Positions 26,904 to 36,089 of a stretch of DNA of 64,000 bases are shown one piece after another; positions within the stretch are counted from its first letter, which is position 1; each line of letters begins with the position of its first letter. The position numbers and the translations under genes were made by a program. The DNA is taken from the NCBI GenBank assembly GCA_045563675.1, contig JBJLIX010000002.1, positions 62,001 through 126,000 of the forward strand. Reading direction: 5' to 3'. The notes below the pieces were generated by a model. The model did no database searches. It had not been told where the DNA came from and worked only from the letters and a program-made list of their open reading frames with translations. This stretch comes from AEGEAN-183 sp045563675. GTDB lineage: Bacteria; Pseudomonadota; Gammaproteobacteria; Magnimaribacterales; Magnimaribacteraceae.

Positions 26904-26940
26904 GCAAACTACATGAAAATTGAGCATAGTTTGCTATAGT
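26904..26940 (+). promoter_or_regulatory. Operator-like inverted repeat abutting a -10 element upstream of TonB receptor
   Basis: GCAAACTA (26904-26911) and TAGTTTGC (26927-26934) form a perfect eight-base inverted repeat spaced by 15 bases. The right arm touches TATAGT (26935-26940), a good -10 hexamer; no matching -35 is seen at 16-18 bases. This arrangement suggests regulator-dependent transcription of the receptor at 27013. Confidence 0.45.
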
Positions 26941-27012
26941 ATTTTTTTATATAGTTTATTGGCCTATAAAAGACCTTTAGACTTGAAATTTTAGTTCTCA
27001 AAAGGGGGGAAA

Positions 27013-29967
27013 ATGAAATTAAAATTAATTAACTTTTTATTTATTTCTATTTTTGGATTTACTTCGTTGATACTAACTTCAGCAGAAGATGATGAAGAAA
27101 ATAAAGATAGGGGTGGCATTGAAGAAATTACTGTAACAGCAGAAAAACGTACCTCTACTGTTTCTGATACCTCTATGTCTATAACAGCTTTTGATTCAAG
27201 CTTGATTGAAGATCTTGGGTTACAAGGTGCTAACGACTTGATGGATCAGCTACCAGCAACTACTCGTGATCCCTATGATGTAAGAATTCGTGGTGTAGGT
27301 AGAAACTTTAGAGCTTTAGGTGGAGACCCTGGAGTAGCTACTTATTACAATGGTGTTTATTCACCTGACTTTGGTATTGCCGCTTCTGAGAATTACTATT
27401 ATGACGTAGAGCGTATTGAGGTTCTGCGTGGCCCCCAAGGAACCTTGTATGGTCGAAACTCCATCGGTGGAGCTATTAATTACATTACTAAAAAACCAAG
27501 TTTCGAGAACGGAGCAGAAGTAAGAGTTTTGGCTGGTGACTATAGCAATATTCAATATTATGGAATGGTTACTGGACCTGTCAGCGATAAGCTTGCTTTT
27601 AGAGCTTCTACTGCAAAAATGGATAGAGATGGTGTTCAAAAATGTCTTGGTGGGTGTCGTGATACTAGTAGCTTAGATGATTCTAATAGCGTCTTAACTC
27701 TTCTATGGCTTCCAAATGATGACATAGAGTTTCAGATAAGAGCTAATACTCGTTTAGTAGATAATATTATTCCTTCTAGAGTTCTTTTAAATTCAGGTTA
27801 TGGCTCTAATAGAGGGTCTCAAGATACTACTAGTATGGTTAGGGGTTTAAGAAGAGCTACGGCTTCTACTGCAGGAGCAGTTAAGTTTACTAATTCTACA
27901 ACAGGAGAGATTGGTTACGGAGCGCCATTAAGGGCAGGAGTAGATAATGCTGGTTGGCCTGGAAGATGGAATTCTTATTATGGGTCTACTTTAAATACAT
28001 TAAATACTTTTAATGTAGCAGTGAGCGATGATGAGAACTGCTGGGACTTTCCTTATCTAGATGGTTGTCAATCGAACCATCAGTATTTCGAGCATGAAGG
28101 AATACAATCACACATGACTTGGCAGGTTAATGATAAAACAGAGATTAAGTATATCTACGGTTTTGTTGACTTTGATTATACTTTCAATATTGATTATGAC
28201 GGTACGGATGTAAGCTGGGATCAATTTGGTATTACAGTTCTGGAAGACGTTCATATGAAAACCCATGAAATTACTATCAATTGGCAAATTGGTGACGACG
28301 TGTTGATGACTTCTGGTTATTTCTATATGGATGAAAATAGAAAGCAAAATTATAGTATTAGGAACAACATAGCAGCTATTAAAAATCCAGCTTCTTATGG
28401 AGCTTATGATATACCCCAAGCCTTCTTGGGAGGGGTTTCAACAGCCGCGCTTCTAGGTGCTACAAATACTTGTACTACTCCAAGAGTAGGCTGGGTAGGT
28501 TCTGGACCCAACAACGCTACCATTGCTTGTAGATGGGGAGGTGACGCTTTAGGTCAGGTTTATCACCATATGAACGACGTACAAAACGACGCAACTGCTA
28601 TTTATACCCAAGGAACTTGGACAATCAATGATGAATTCGCTTTAGTTATGGGAGTTAGGTATGCTGAAGATGATAAAGAATGGTTAGAGCTTAGAGGTGG
28701 TTATGCTGAGTTATTCATGAATTTCTCAGGAGGATGGGATTCGGTTTTAGCTCTACAGCAAGGGCAAGTAGGACCATATTATGAGCTGCTGGGTTTTGCT
28801 CCTTGGTCAGGTGCCGTTCCTGAATTAACACCTTTAGCTTATGCAAATTTGATTATGGGTAATGCAGTTTATACAGGTGATGCCAATAACCCAATTGCAC
28901 CAGTTTGTCCTATAGAGCAACAGGCTACTTGTGCCACTCCAATGAGATTATTCCAAGGATTCCCTTATGGCTACACTTCAAGGATTCCAGGAAAAGATAA
29001 ATGGAGTGATACAAATTACAGAGTTAATTTAGATTGGACACCAAACTCTGATCAGCTTATTTACTTTGGAGTTACAACTGGATACAGATCAGGTGGAGTT
29101 GCTTTAGGTATTTCAGGATCTAGAGATGAACAAAGAGATCAATTTGGTCTTCCAACAGGAGTTGGGGAAGAAGCTATTTCATATGATCAAGAAAGAGTGG
29201 ACTCTGTAGAGCTAGGATATAAAGGGATGCACATGGATGACAGGTTGCAAATTTTTGCTTCTATATATCATTATGATTATGACGGTTATCAAGATGTAGT
29301 GACTCAATATGATCCATTTAGAGGAGAGACTGCAGAATTTGCTTCAAACGCAGATGGAATAACAAACGAAGGTTTTGAAATGGAATTCATTTATGAATTA
29401 ACAGATAGATTAAATATATCTGGAAACTTGAGTATAACTGAGACTGAATATGGAGAGGATTACTGGGTTATGACAACAGATGATCCTATGAATCCACCTC
29501 AGATCTTCGGTACTTTCACTCAAGGCGTTGTAGGTAATTCGGGAACTGGTTCTGATGTCAATGGTGATGGAGTAATAGATGCAAGTGATTTTCCTTATGC
29601 TACTAACGTTAAAGGAAATCCTCTAAAAGGTATCCCAAAAGAAAAATATACTATTAGAGCAACTTACGAATTAGAAAGCAGATGGGGCCCAATATGGCTT
29701 TGGTTAAACCATTCTTTCACTGGAGACTTTTCAGCCTCTGGTATTGAAAGGGAGTTGGATAGAATTCCTTCTAGAGAGACCACAAACTTTAGTGCTTCTT
29801 GGTGGAGTGACGACTACAAGACATCTATAAGGGTTGCTGTGAATAATATTATGGATAATAAAAATATTTATAGCATAACCACTAATACTTCTAGTGATAA
29901 TTACAGTAAGTATGGAGGACCTCTTGACCCAAGAACTATGTATGTAGATCTTCGTTATAGATTCTAA
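27013..29967 (+). CDS. TonB-dependent outer-membrane receptor (large)
   Basis: 984 residues. Signal peptide to about residue 24, acidic spacer, TonB box IEEITVTAEKR near 36-46, plug with VRIRGVGRNFRALGG, IEVLRGPQGTLYGRNSIGGAINYITKKP and a long barrel ending in MYVDLRYRF. It includes an aspartate-rich loop (DVNGDGVIDASDFP) that resembles a dockerin or EF-hand calcium motif. Outer-membrane importer, substrate unknown. A strong GGGGGG ribosome site lies just before the ATG, and a strong terminator follows. Confidence 0.94.
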   Translation: MKLKLINFLFISIFGFTSLILTSAEDDEENKDRGGIEEITVTAEKRTSTVSDTSMSITAFDSSLIEDLGLQGANDLMDQLPATTRDPYDVRIRGVGRNFRALGGDPGVATYYNGVYSPDFGIAASENYYYDVERIEVLRGPQGTLYGRNSIGGAINYITKKPSFENGAEVRVLAGDYSNIQYYGMVTGPVSDKLAFRASTAKMDRDGVQKCLGGCRDTSSLDDSNSVLTLLWLPNDDIEFQIRANTRLVDNIIPSRVLLNSGYGSNRGSQDTTSMVRGLRRATASTAGAVKFTNSTTGEIGYGAPLRAGVDNAGWPGRWNSYYGSTLNTLNTFNVAVSDDENCWDFPYLDGCQSNHQYFEHEGIQSHMTWQVNDKTEIKYIYGFVDFDYTFNIDYDGTDVSWDQFGITVLEDVHMKTHEITINWQIGDDVLMTSGYFYMDENRKQNYSIRNNIAAIKNPASYGAYDIPQAFLGGVSTAALLGATNTCTTPRVGWVGSGPNNATIACRWGGDALGQVYHHMNDVQNDATAIYTQGTWTINDEFALVMGVRYAEDDKEWLELRGGYAELFMNFSGGWDSVLALQQGQVGPYYELLGFAPWSGAVPELTPLAYANLIMGNAVYTGDANNPIAPVCPIEQQATCATPMRLFQGFPYGYTSRIPGKDKWSDTNYRVNLDWTPNSDQLIYFGVTTGYRSGGVALGISGSRDEQRDQFGLPTGVGEEAISYDQERVDSVELGYKGMHMDDRLQIFASIYHYDYDGYQDVVTQYDPFRGETAEFASNADGITNEGFEMEFIYELTDRLNISGNLSITETEYGEDYWVMTTDDPMNPPQIFGTFTQGVVGNSGTGSDVNGDGVIDASDFPYATNVKGNPLKGIPKEKYTIRATYELESRWGPIWLWLNHSFTGDFSASGIERELDRIPSRETTNFSASWWSDDYKTSIRVAVNNIMDNKNIYSITTNTSSDNYSKYGGPLDPRTMYVDLRYRF

Positions 29968-29983
29968 TTTTTAAATTAGAGTT

Positions 29984-30018
29984 AAAAATAGGCTGGAATT
30001 ATCCAGCCTATTTTTTTT
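29984..30018 (+). terminator. Rho-independent terminator after TonB receptor
   Basis: AATAGGCTGGA and TCCAGCCTATT pair perfectly over 11 bases around an ATTA loop (29987-30012), with flanking A and T runs. Confidence 0.92.
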
Positions 30019-30045
30019 AAGCCATTTACGTATACTAGAAATATC

Positions 30046-30885
30046 ATGAAACCCTTATCAATAGCAGCTATTCAATTAGACCTCGCTACAAAAGACAATT
30101 ACGATTTACTTGAAAAAAAATCTAGAGAGGCTGTAACTAGATTTTCATGGATTGAAATGCTGGTATTTAGTGAATTAGCTGTAGGCGGAGGTGGATCAAA
30201 AGACACCTCTTTTTTTCTTTCTGAGTACCTAGAAAAATTACAGGAATTAGCAAAAGAATTAGATGTATGGCTAATTCCAGGCTCCTTTTATGAAAAAACT
30301 AATAATGAAATATATAACACTACTCCAGTAATAAATAACAAAGGTGAGCTAGTAACAAAATGTAGAAAGCTTTACCCTTTTTTGCCATATGAGGTCGGCG
30401 TAGAAGCTGGTAATGATGTGTGTGTTTTTGATTTCCCTGGATGTGGAAAAGTAGGTATCCATATTTGCTATGATATTTGGTTTCCTGAAACTAGTAGAGC
30501 TTTAGCTTTAAAGGGCGCTGAGGTCATACTGCATCCTAGTCTTACAGATACTTGTGATCGAGATGTGGAGAGAGCCATGGTTAAGGCTACTGCAGCTCAA
30601 CAACAATGTTATTACATAGATGTTAATGCGGGAGGCAAACAGGGAGTTGGTCTCTCTCTAGTAGCAGGACCAGATGGAGAGATTCTTCATGATGCCCAAA
30701 GAGGAGAAGAATTTATGCTAGTAGAAGTTGACTTTGACCGTGTTAGAAGGTGCAGAGAGAGAGGTTTAAAGGGTTTAGGGCAACCCATTAAGAGCTATAG
30801 AGATGATCCAAAAGAAGACTTGTCTAAAGCAAAAGATGAAGTTTACCTAAATAACTTAGGCTCCTTAGAAGTTCCTAAAAAATAA
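30046..30885 (+). CDS. Carbon-nitrogen hydrolase (nitrilase superfamily)
   Basis: 279 residues. The Glu-Lys-Cys catalytic triad is visible: Glu43 in VFSELAVGG, Lys108 in CRKLYPF and Cys141 in GIHICYDIWFPE. The fold hydrolyses amides or nitriles; similar proteins are annotated as predicted amidohydrolases or N-carbamoyl hydrolases. No signal peptide. It precedes the envelope cluster at 30913 by 27 bases and may share its transcript. Confidence 0.92.
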   Translation: MKPLSIAAIQLDLATKDNYDLLEKKSREAVTRFSWIEMLVFSELAVGGGGSKDTSFFLSEYLEKLQELAKELDVWLIPGSFYEKTNNEIYNTTPVINNKGELVTKCRKLYPFLPYEVGVEAGNDVCVFDFPGCGKVGIHICYDIWFPETSRALALKGAEVILHPSLTDTCDRDVERAMVKATAAQQQCYYIDVNAGGKQGVGLSLVAGPDGEILHDAQRGEEFMLVEVDFDRVRRCRERGLKGLGQPIKSYRDDPKEDLSKAKDEVYLNNLGSLEVPKK

Positions 30886-30912
30886 AAAACTCGTTAATGC
30901 TCAATTGATATA

Positions 30913-31743
30913 ATGAGGACAATGATTAGATATTTTTATTTATATATTCTTTTAACTTTTCTAAGCTTTAATTTATCTTCTGAGAAGTTAGATATGCCTA
31001 GGGGTGCTCAAGATAAACCAGACCTTAATGGTGTATGGCAGGTTTTGAACTCAGCTAACTATAATATAGAAGCTCACTCAGCAAGCGCCTCAATGGCAAT
31101 GGTTGAAGGTCCTGTTGTTCCAATTCCACATCCAAAAATCGTATCTTTAGGTGCAGTTGCTTCAGTCCCAGCTGGCTTAGGTGTGGTGGAAGGAGGAAAG
31201 ATCCCTTATAAGGAATGGGCCCTGAAGAAAAGAGAAGAAAATAGAGCAAACTGGTTAGAACGAGATCCTGAGATTAAATGCTATTTACCCGGAGTTCCCA
31301 GAGCTACCTATATGGATTTTCCTTTCCAAATTTTTCATAGTGAAGAAGCAATTTTCTTTGCTTATGAGTATGCAGGAGCAGTGAGGAATATACTTTTGCA
31401 AGACCCTGGTCCAGCCCCTATAGATTCTTGGATGGGACAATCATGGGGGTATTGGGATGGAGATACTTTAGTTGTTAACGCTTCTGGTTTTAATGACCAA
31501 ACTTGGTTTGATAGGTCAGGAAATTTTCATAGTGACAAGCTAAAAGTTACTGAGAGATATACTTTAGTAAATAATCATATCATGGAGTATGAAGCTACAA
31601 TTGTAGATGAAGAGGTGTTTACAAAACCTTGGAAGATTAAGATGAATTTATATAAAAGAATTGGTAAGGAAAGCCAGTTACAGCAATTTAAGTGTGTTGA
31701 GTTTGTAGAAGAGCTATTGTATGGAGAGTGGAGAGCAAAATGA
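30913..31743 (+). CDS. Exported protein of unknown function, first of a related pair
   Basis: 276 residues with an N-terminal hydrophobic export signal (residues 5-21). DKPDLNGVWQV begins the mature part; GQSWGYWDGDTLVVNASGF and LKVTERYTLVNNHIMEYEATIVD are shared in pattern with the next gene (DSVGYWEGNTLVVKT and TERFTRTSNNEILYEFTVDD). I recognise this only as a family of uncharacterised exported proteins. The stop codon overlaps the next start. Function unknown. Confidence 0.85.
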   Translation: MRTMIRYFYLYILLTFLSFNLSSEKLDMPRGAQDKPDLNGVWQVLNSANYNIEAHSASASMAMVEGPVVPIPHPKIVSLGAVASVPAGLGVVEGGKIPYKEWALKKREENRANWLERDPEIKCYLPGVPRATYMDFPFQIFHSEEAIFFAYEYAGAVRNILLQDPGPAPIDSWMGQSWGYWDGDTLVVNASGFNDQTWFDRSGNFHSDKLKVTERYTLVNNHIMEYEATIVDEEVFTKPWKIKMNLYKRIGKESQLQQFKCVEFVEELLYGEWRAK

Positions 31744-32744
31744 AATTAAGAGATATGAAATCCTGGTCGTTATTTTTTTTAGTTTCTTATTTCTTTCTAT
31801 CAAACATCATTTATGCAGAAGTTTCTTGGAAGCCCAGTAAGACTTGGTTCGGAGACCCTGATCTTCAAGGTACTTGGACTAATGCCACTTTAACTACTTT
31901 AGAAAGGCCGGATAGTATCGACCAATTAGAGGTAACTGATAGACAAGCAAATTCAATAGTAAAAGCTTATCAAGAAGGTTGGGACAGTTATGACAATCAA
32001 TTGGATGTTGGTGAGGAGATAAAAGAAGCAAGAGACCCAGGAGGTTACAACACCGCCTGGATGGATCCAGGCAATAAACTGTTAAAGATAAATGGAAAGT
32101 ATAGAAGTTCAGTAATTGTTTATCCTGAAGATGGAAAACTTCCTAGAAAATGGGTCAGATGGGGAAGCGAAGGTATTAATATTTATAGAATGTTTGCAGT
32201 AGCAAACCATCCAGAACAAAGAAGTTTAGGAGAAAGATGTTTGGTGGGCTTTGGTTCTAGTGGAGGACCGCCCATGTTAAATGTCTTATACAACAACAAC
32301 TATCAAATTGTTCAATCTCCAGGATACGTTATGATATTAGTGGAAATGAATCATGATGCGAGAATCATCAGGTTAGATTCAGAGCATAGACCAGATCACA
32401 TAAAACCTTGGTTAGGTGATTCTGTAGGTTACTGGGAAGGCAATACACTTGTAGTTAAGACAAAAAATCATCATCCCCAACAAAAATTTAGAGCTGCAAT
32501 AAGGCATCAAATTTTAATATCTGAAGGTGCTATTGTTACTGAGAGGTTTACTAGGACATCTAATAATGAGATTTTGTATGAGTTTACAGTAGATGATTCC
32601 AGCGCTTATAAGGATATTTGGAAAGGAGAAATAGCTCTAAGAAAATCTAATGATCAAATTTATGAATATGCATGCCATGAAGGAAATTACGCCATGGCAA
32701 ATATACTTGCAGGAGCAAGAGCAGAGGAAGAGGAGGGGGATTGA
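31740..32744 (+). CDS. Exported protein of unknown function, second of a related pair
   Basis: 334 residues from ATG 31740. A GTG at 31728 is also in frame, but GGAGAG at 31729-31734 sits at proper distance for the ATG, and ATGA overlaps the previous stop. Signal peptide ends near residue 28. The mature part starts with FGDPDLQGTWTN and carries GYWEGNTLVVKT and TERFTRTSNNEILYEF, matching the preceding gene. Likely periplasmic or surface protein; no catalytic site identified. Confidence 0.85.
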   Translation: MKLRDMKSWSLFFLVSYFFLSNIIYAEVSWKPSKTWFGDPDLQGTWTNATLTTLERPDSIDQLEVTDRQANSIVKAYQEGWDSYDNQLDVGEEIKEARDPGGYNTAWMDPGNKLLKINGKYRSSVIVYPEDGKLPRKWVRWGSEGINIYRMFAVANHPEQRSLGERCLVGFGSSGGPPMLNVLYNNNYQIVQSPGYVMILVEMNHDARIIRLDSEHRPDHIKPWLGDSVGYWEGNTLVVKTKNHHPQQKFRAAIRHQILISEGAIVTERFTRTSNNEILYEFTVDDSSAYKDIWKGEIALRKSNDQIYEYACHEGNYAMANILAGARAEEEEGD

Positions 32745-33193
32745 TGAAAAATTTAAATAAACAAAATTTCTTTATATTTTTATTACTGATGAGTTTCAGC
32801 TCTTCAAGTTTAAATTCTCATCATGCATTTACAGCAGAATTTGATGCTAATGCCCCTATCAATATTACAGGTAAAGTAGTTAAAGTTGAGTGGATTAACC
32901 CTCATGCTTGGGTTCATGTAGAAGTAGACGGGGAAGACGGTAAAACTGTCTGGATGGTAGAAGGTGGGACGCCAAATACTTTAATTAGAAATGGAGTAAC
33001 TAAAAATTCACTTGTTCCAGGTACTGTTATTGTGGTTAGAGGGTATCAGAGTAAGGGCCGCCTATGTCGTCCTGAGTGTATAGCCAATGGACGAGATGTT
33101 ACTTTTCCAGATGGAAGAAAGGTTTTTATAGGCTCTTCTGGAACCGGGGCGCCAAGAGATGGATCTGATCCAAGAGAACGAAAAAGAAATTAA
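32741..33193 (+). CDS. Exported DUF6152-like protein
   Basis: 150 residues with signal peptide ending around SLNSHHAFTAEFD. The mature core (VKVEWINPHAWVHVEV, VWMVEGGTPNTLIRNG, VIVVRGYQSKG) matches the small DUF6152-type periplasmic family. Two His motifs (SHHAF near residue 27 and NPHAW near 54) might bind metal, which is inference. Its start overlaps the previous stop by four bases, so it is translated in the same operon. Confidence 0.8.
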   Translation: MMKNLNKQNFFIFLLLMSFSSSSLNSHHAFTAEFDANAPINITGKVVKVEWINPHAWVHVEVDGEDGKTVWMVEGGTPNTLIRNGVTKNSLVPGTVIVVRGYQSKGRLCRPECIANGRDVTFPDGRKVFIGSSGTGAPRDGSDPRERKRN

Positions 33194-33208
33194 TTTCTAC
33201 AAAAAGTA

Positions 33209-33640
33209 ATGAAGAAAAGTCTAATTTTTTTAGTAATTATCTTTTCTTTCAAGATGTTTCCAGAAGAGAATCACCATTCAGAAATTCATGATCTCATGGC
33301 CTATGTTCTTGACCCAGCTGCTGAATCAATCTGGGATTCTGCTGGCTTTATTATCACCGAAGAGGGTGAATTTAGCTTAGAACCTAAAGATGATGAAGGA
33401 TGGGATAAAGTAAAACACGGAGCAAAGGTAATAGCTGAGAGCTCTTATTTATTGGCTTTACCCAGTAGAGCTGTTGATCAATCTCAATGGCTTGGGTTTT
33501 CTAAAGCCTTAAAAGCAATAGGCGAAGAGGCATTTATAGCAGCAGAAAATAAAGACTCTGAAGAGTTATTTAGAGTGGGAGCTGAACTGTATCAAGTTTG
33601 TGTTGCTTGCCATAAGGTTTATTGGATAAAAGACAATTAG
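33209..33640 (+). CDS. Periplasmic c-type cytochrome, C-terminal CxxCH
   Basis: 143 residues. Signal peptide (1-18), a helical body and a single haem site CVACH with Cys131, Cys134 and His135 close to the C-terminus. This position is typical of cytochrome c'-like four-helix proteins. Suggests electron transfer or gas/ligand binding in the periplasm. It lies 15 bases downstream of the DUF6152-like gene and 26 bases before two membrane-protein genes in the same direction. Confidence 0.82.
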   Translation: MKKSLIFLVIIFSFKMFPEENHHSEIHDLMAYVLDPAAESIWDSAGFIITEEGEFSLEPKDDEGWDKVKHGAKVIAESSYLLALPSRAVDQSQWLGFSKALKAIGEEAFIAAENKDSEELFRVGAELYQVCVACHKVYWIKDN

Positions 33641-33666
33641 TAAAATTTCTTACTTAAAGAACAAGT

Positions 33667-34239
33667 ATGTTGGAATTTGTAATTTGGTTATCTAAAACAA
33701 GTTGGAGCATATCTCTAGTTGAATCTTTGTACCTTTATCCATGGATTGAATCAACACACGTTCTGTCCATATGTTTTTTTGTAGGAACTCTTATTTTTGT
33801 AGATCTCAGATTAATGGGAATTTTGTTTACCAATGTCCCAATTTCAGAGATGAACAGAAGAATATTGCCTTGGACTATCTTCGGTTTTATTTTGATGGTT
33901 ATAACGGGACTTCTTCTCTTCTATGCAATTCCTGTAAGAAGTTACCAAAATGTTTTTTTTAGATTTAAAATTTTCTTGATACTTCTTGCAGGTTTAAATA
34001 TGTATTTGTTTCATAGGCAAATGAGACGAGAAGGTCAGAATTGGGACCAAACTAAAACTATACCTAAAAGTGTCCATATAAAAGCAGCTTTATCTTTGTT
34101 TATTTGGTCCTTGGTTATTATTTCAGGAAGAATGATTGCTTATAATTGGTTTGATTGCGATAAACAACCTCAACCTGAATGGGTAAATTGGTTTTCGGGG
34201 TGTGTTTTAGAAATCTCTCAAGCAGGAGGAGATATTTAA
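33667..34239 (+). CDS. DUF6644-like integral membrane protein, copy 1
   Basis: 190 residues, about four to five membrane helices. It carries ESTHVLSICFFVGTLIFVDLRLMG with His31 in the first helix and DLRLMG at 46-51, as does the next gene. A later FRFKIFLILLAGLNMYLFH ends a helix with His. These paired His residues could ligate haem, by analogy with small cytochrome-b-like membrane proteins, but this is not shown. Part of the six-gene envelope cluster. Confidence 0.78.
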   Translation: MLEFVIWLSKTSWSISLVESLYLYPWIESTHVLSICFFVGTLIFVDLRLMGILFTNVPISEMNRRILPWTIFGFILMVITGLLLFYAIPVRSYQNVFFRFKIFLILLAGLNMYLFHRQMRREGQNWDQTKTIPKSVHIKAALSLFIWSLVIISGRMIAYNWFDCDKQPQPEWVNWFSGCVLEISQAGGDI

Positions 34240-34719
34240 TTGGATTCAGATTTACTATTTAATCTCTTTGATCAAATGGAACAGTCCTATTTAGGAGAGT
34301 TTATGAGGAATTCTATTTGGCTTTTTCCAGTTGTAGAAGCTTTTCATTTAATTGGTTTAGCAATATTAGGTGGGTCTATTCTAGTAGCAGATCTTAGGTT
34401 AATGGGTTTTGCACTCTCCACAAGACCAATCCATTATGTTTTAGAACAAAGCATGAAATTAACTAAAATCGGACTTTTTGTTCTAATAGTTACTGGGGTC
34501 CCTCTTTTTTTGAGTGAGGCTATTAAGTGTTATTACAGTAGAGCTTTTTGGATAAAGATGTCAGCTCTGGTCTTAGGTCTCATTTTTTTATTCTTGATAA
34601 GAAACCCTTTTAGTCTTAAATTAAAGGAATCGAGTTTATATTTAAAACTTATAGGATTCTTATCAATAGCCATTTGGGCTGTTGTTGCAGGCTCAGGCCG
34701 CTGGATAGGCTTCTCTTAA
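34240..34719 (+). CDS. DUF6644-like integral membrane protein, copy 2 (TTG start)
   Basis: 159 residues. The TTG at 34240 directly follows the previous stop and lies at good distance from AGGAGGAG (34223-34230), better than any later ATG. The sequence VEAFHLIGLAILGGSILVADLRLMG (His36, DLRLMG 51-56) mirrors the preceding gene. About four helices. The side-by-side copies suggest a heterodimeric membrane complex. Function unknown. Confidence 0.78.
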   Translation: MDSDLLFNLFDQMEQSYLGEFMRNSIWLFPVVEAFHLIGLAILGGSILVADLRLMGFALSTRPIHYVLEQSMKLTKIGLFVLIVTGVPLFLSEAIKCYYSRAFWIKMSALVLGLIFLFLIRNPFSLKLKESSLYLKLIGFLSIAIWAVVAGSGRWIGFS

Positions 34720-34783
34720 GCACAAGGCGAGATAGATATTTAAATTTTTTAATTATTAGCTGGAGTATAAATTTTCTATAGTT

Positions 34784-36082
34784 ATGAATCAGTGGTTAAT
34801 TTCTTTTAAAGCTTATTTAAAACCTAATTTGCTTCTTATCCTGTTGCTCGGGTTTTTGGCGGGGATTCCTATGGGAATGATTGTAGACCCACTAAATTAC
34901 TGGCTTTCTAAGTCAGGTGTAGATAGAGCTTCAATTGGGTTACTCTCTCTTGTTTTTTTAACTTATTCATTAAAGGCTATTTGGGCGCCTTTAGTAGATA
35001 GAGTCCAATTACCTTTTCTAAAAAAAATTGGTCAGAGAAAAAGCTGGTTAGTTTTAGCACAAATCTTTTCCTTTTTCTTTTTAATCTTAATTGGACTTAA
35101 TGACCCTACAAATAACCTAGAGCTATTAGTTATTTGTGTTTTCTTTTTAGCTTTCTTTTCTGCTACCCAAGATATTTGCATTGATGCTCTGAGGATAGAG
35201 TTAGTTGAAAAACAAGAATTAGGTCAATCAGCTGCAATATATCAGCTTGGTTGGAGGATAGGGGGAGTTTGGTTTACTCAAGCTTTAGGCTTATGGTTGG
35301 CAGGAGAAATTGGTTATAGCAATGCTTATTTCATAGTAGCTATAGTCTTCTTGCTTTTAGCAGTCTTTATTTTCTTTAAAATGCCAGAACCCGATCGAAT
35401 TGTAAGACCTTATATTTCTGCTTTTTCACACCCGGGAAGATGGCTTAAAGACTCCTTTGTTGACCCTGTAATTGATCTATATGAGAGGTATAAATCGGAA
35501 ATCACTTTAATATTATTAGTTATTTTCTTTTATAGATTAAGTGATATGTTCCTGGGTCCTATGGCAATGCCTTTTTACAGAGAAATGGGCTTCTCCGAAG
35601 GTGAGGTGGCATTAGTAACTAATTTCTTTGGAACTTTTATGACCATTATAGGAGTCTTCGTTGGCGGACTTCTTGTGCATCGTTTTGGTTTGGAAATAAA
35701 TATCTTTTATGGAGCTCTATTAACAACTTTAACCAATCTTCCGTTTATATATTTAAATTATTTAGGAACAGACCTTGACCCAAACAATGAACTTTCTTTT
35801 TTGTGGATAGTGATAGGAATGGATAATTTTACGCAAGGATATGTTGGTACTATTGCAATAACCTTTATATCTAGAGTTGTTTCTCAAAGTTATACAGCTA
35901 CTCAATATGCTTTTCTAGCTCTCCTAGGAACAATCCCTTCTAGAATTATAGGAAGTTTCTCAGGATTTATAGTTAATGATTATGGGTATCATAATTTCTT
36001 TATAATAGCTGCCGCTTTAGGAATACCTGCAATCATTCTTTCATACTTTGTATGGAAAAAAATGCTCTTTATAGATAAGTAG
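34784..36082 (+). CDS. MFS permease, AmpG-like
   Basis: 432 residues, 12 helices. The start PNLLLILLLGFLAGIPMG and the diagnostic AFFSATQDICIDALRIELVE resemble AmpG, the inner-membrane importer of anhydromuropeptides. Its place before a sugar-cation symporter and a sugar-oxidoreductase fusion leaves open a role in saccharide or muropeptide uptake. TTG start of the next gene lies 7 bases after the stop. Confidence 0.85.
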   Translation: MNQWLISFKAYLKPNLLLILLLGFLAGIPMGMIVDPLNYWLSKSGVDRASIGLLSLVFLTYSLKAIWAPLVDRVQLPFLKKIGQRKSWLVLAQIFSFFFLILIGLNDPTNNLELLVICVFFLAFFSATQDICIDALRIELVEKQELGQSAAIYQLGWRIGGVWFTQALGLWLAGEIGYSNAYFIVAIVFLLLAVFIFFKMPEPDRIVRPYISAFSHPGRWLKDSFVDPVIDLYERYKSEITLILLVIFFYRLSDMFLGPMAMPFYREMGFSEGEVALVTNFFGTFMTIIGVFVGGLLVHRFGLEINIFYGALLTTLTNLPFIYLNYLGTDLDPNNELSFLWIVIGMDNFTQGYVGTIAITFISRVVSQSYTATQYAFLALLGTIPSRIIGSFSGFIVNDYGYHNFFIIAAALGIPAIILSYFVWKKMLFIDK

Positions 36083-36089
36083 TCTTAAG

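Noticed and set aside
29541..29600. DVNGDGVIDASDF segment as a dockerin or EF-hand
   Set aside because: A single copy inside a barrel loop; noted as a possible calcium site only, not a cellulosome module.
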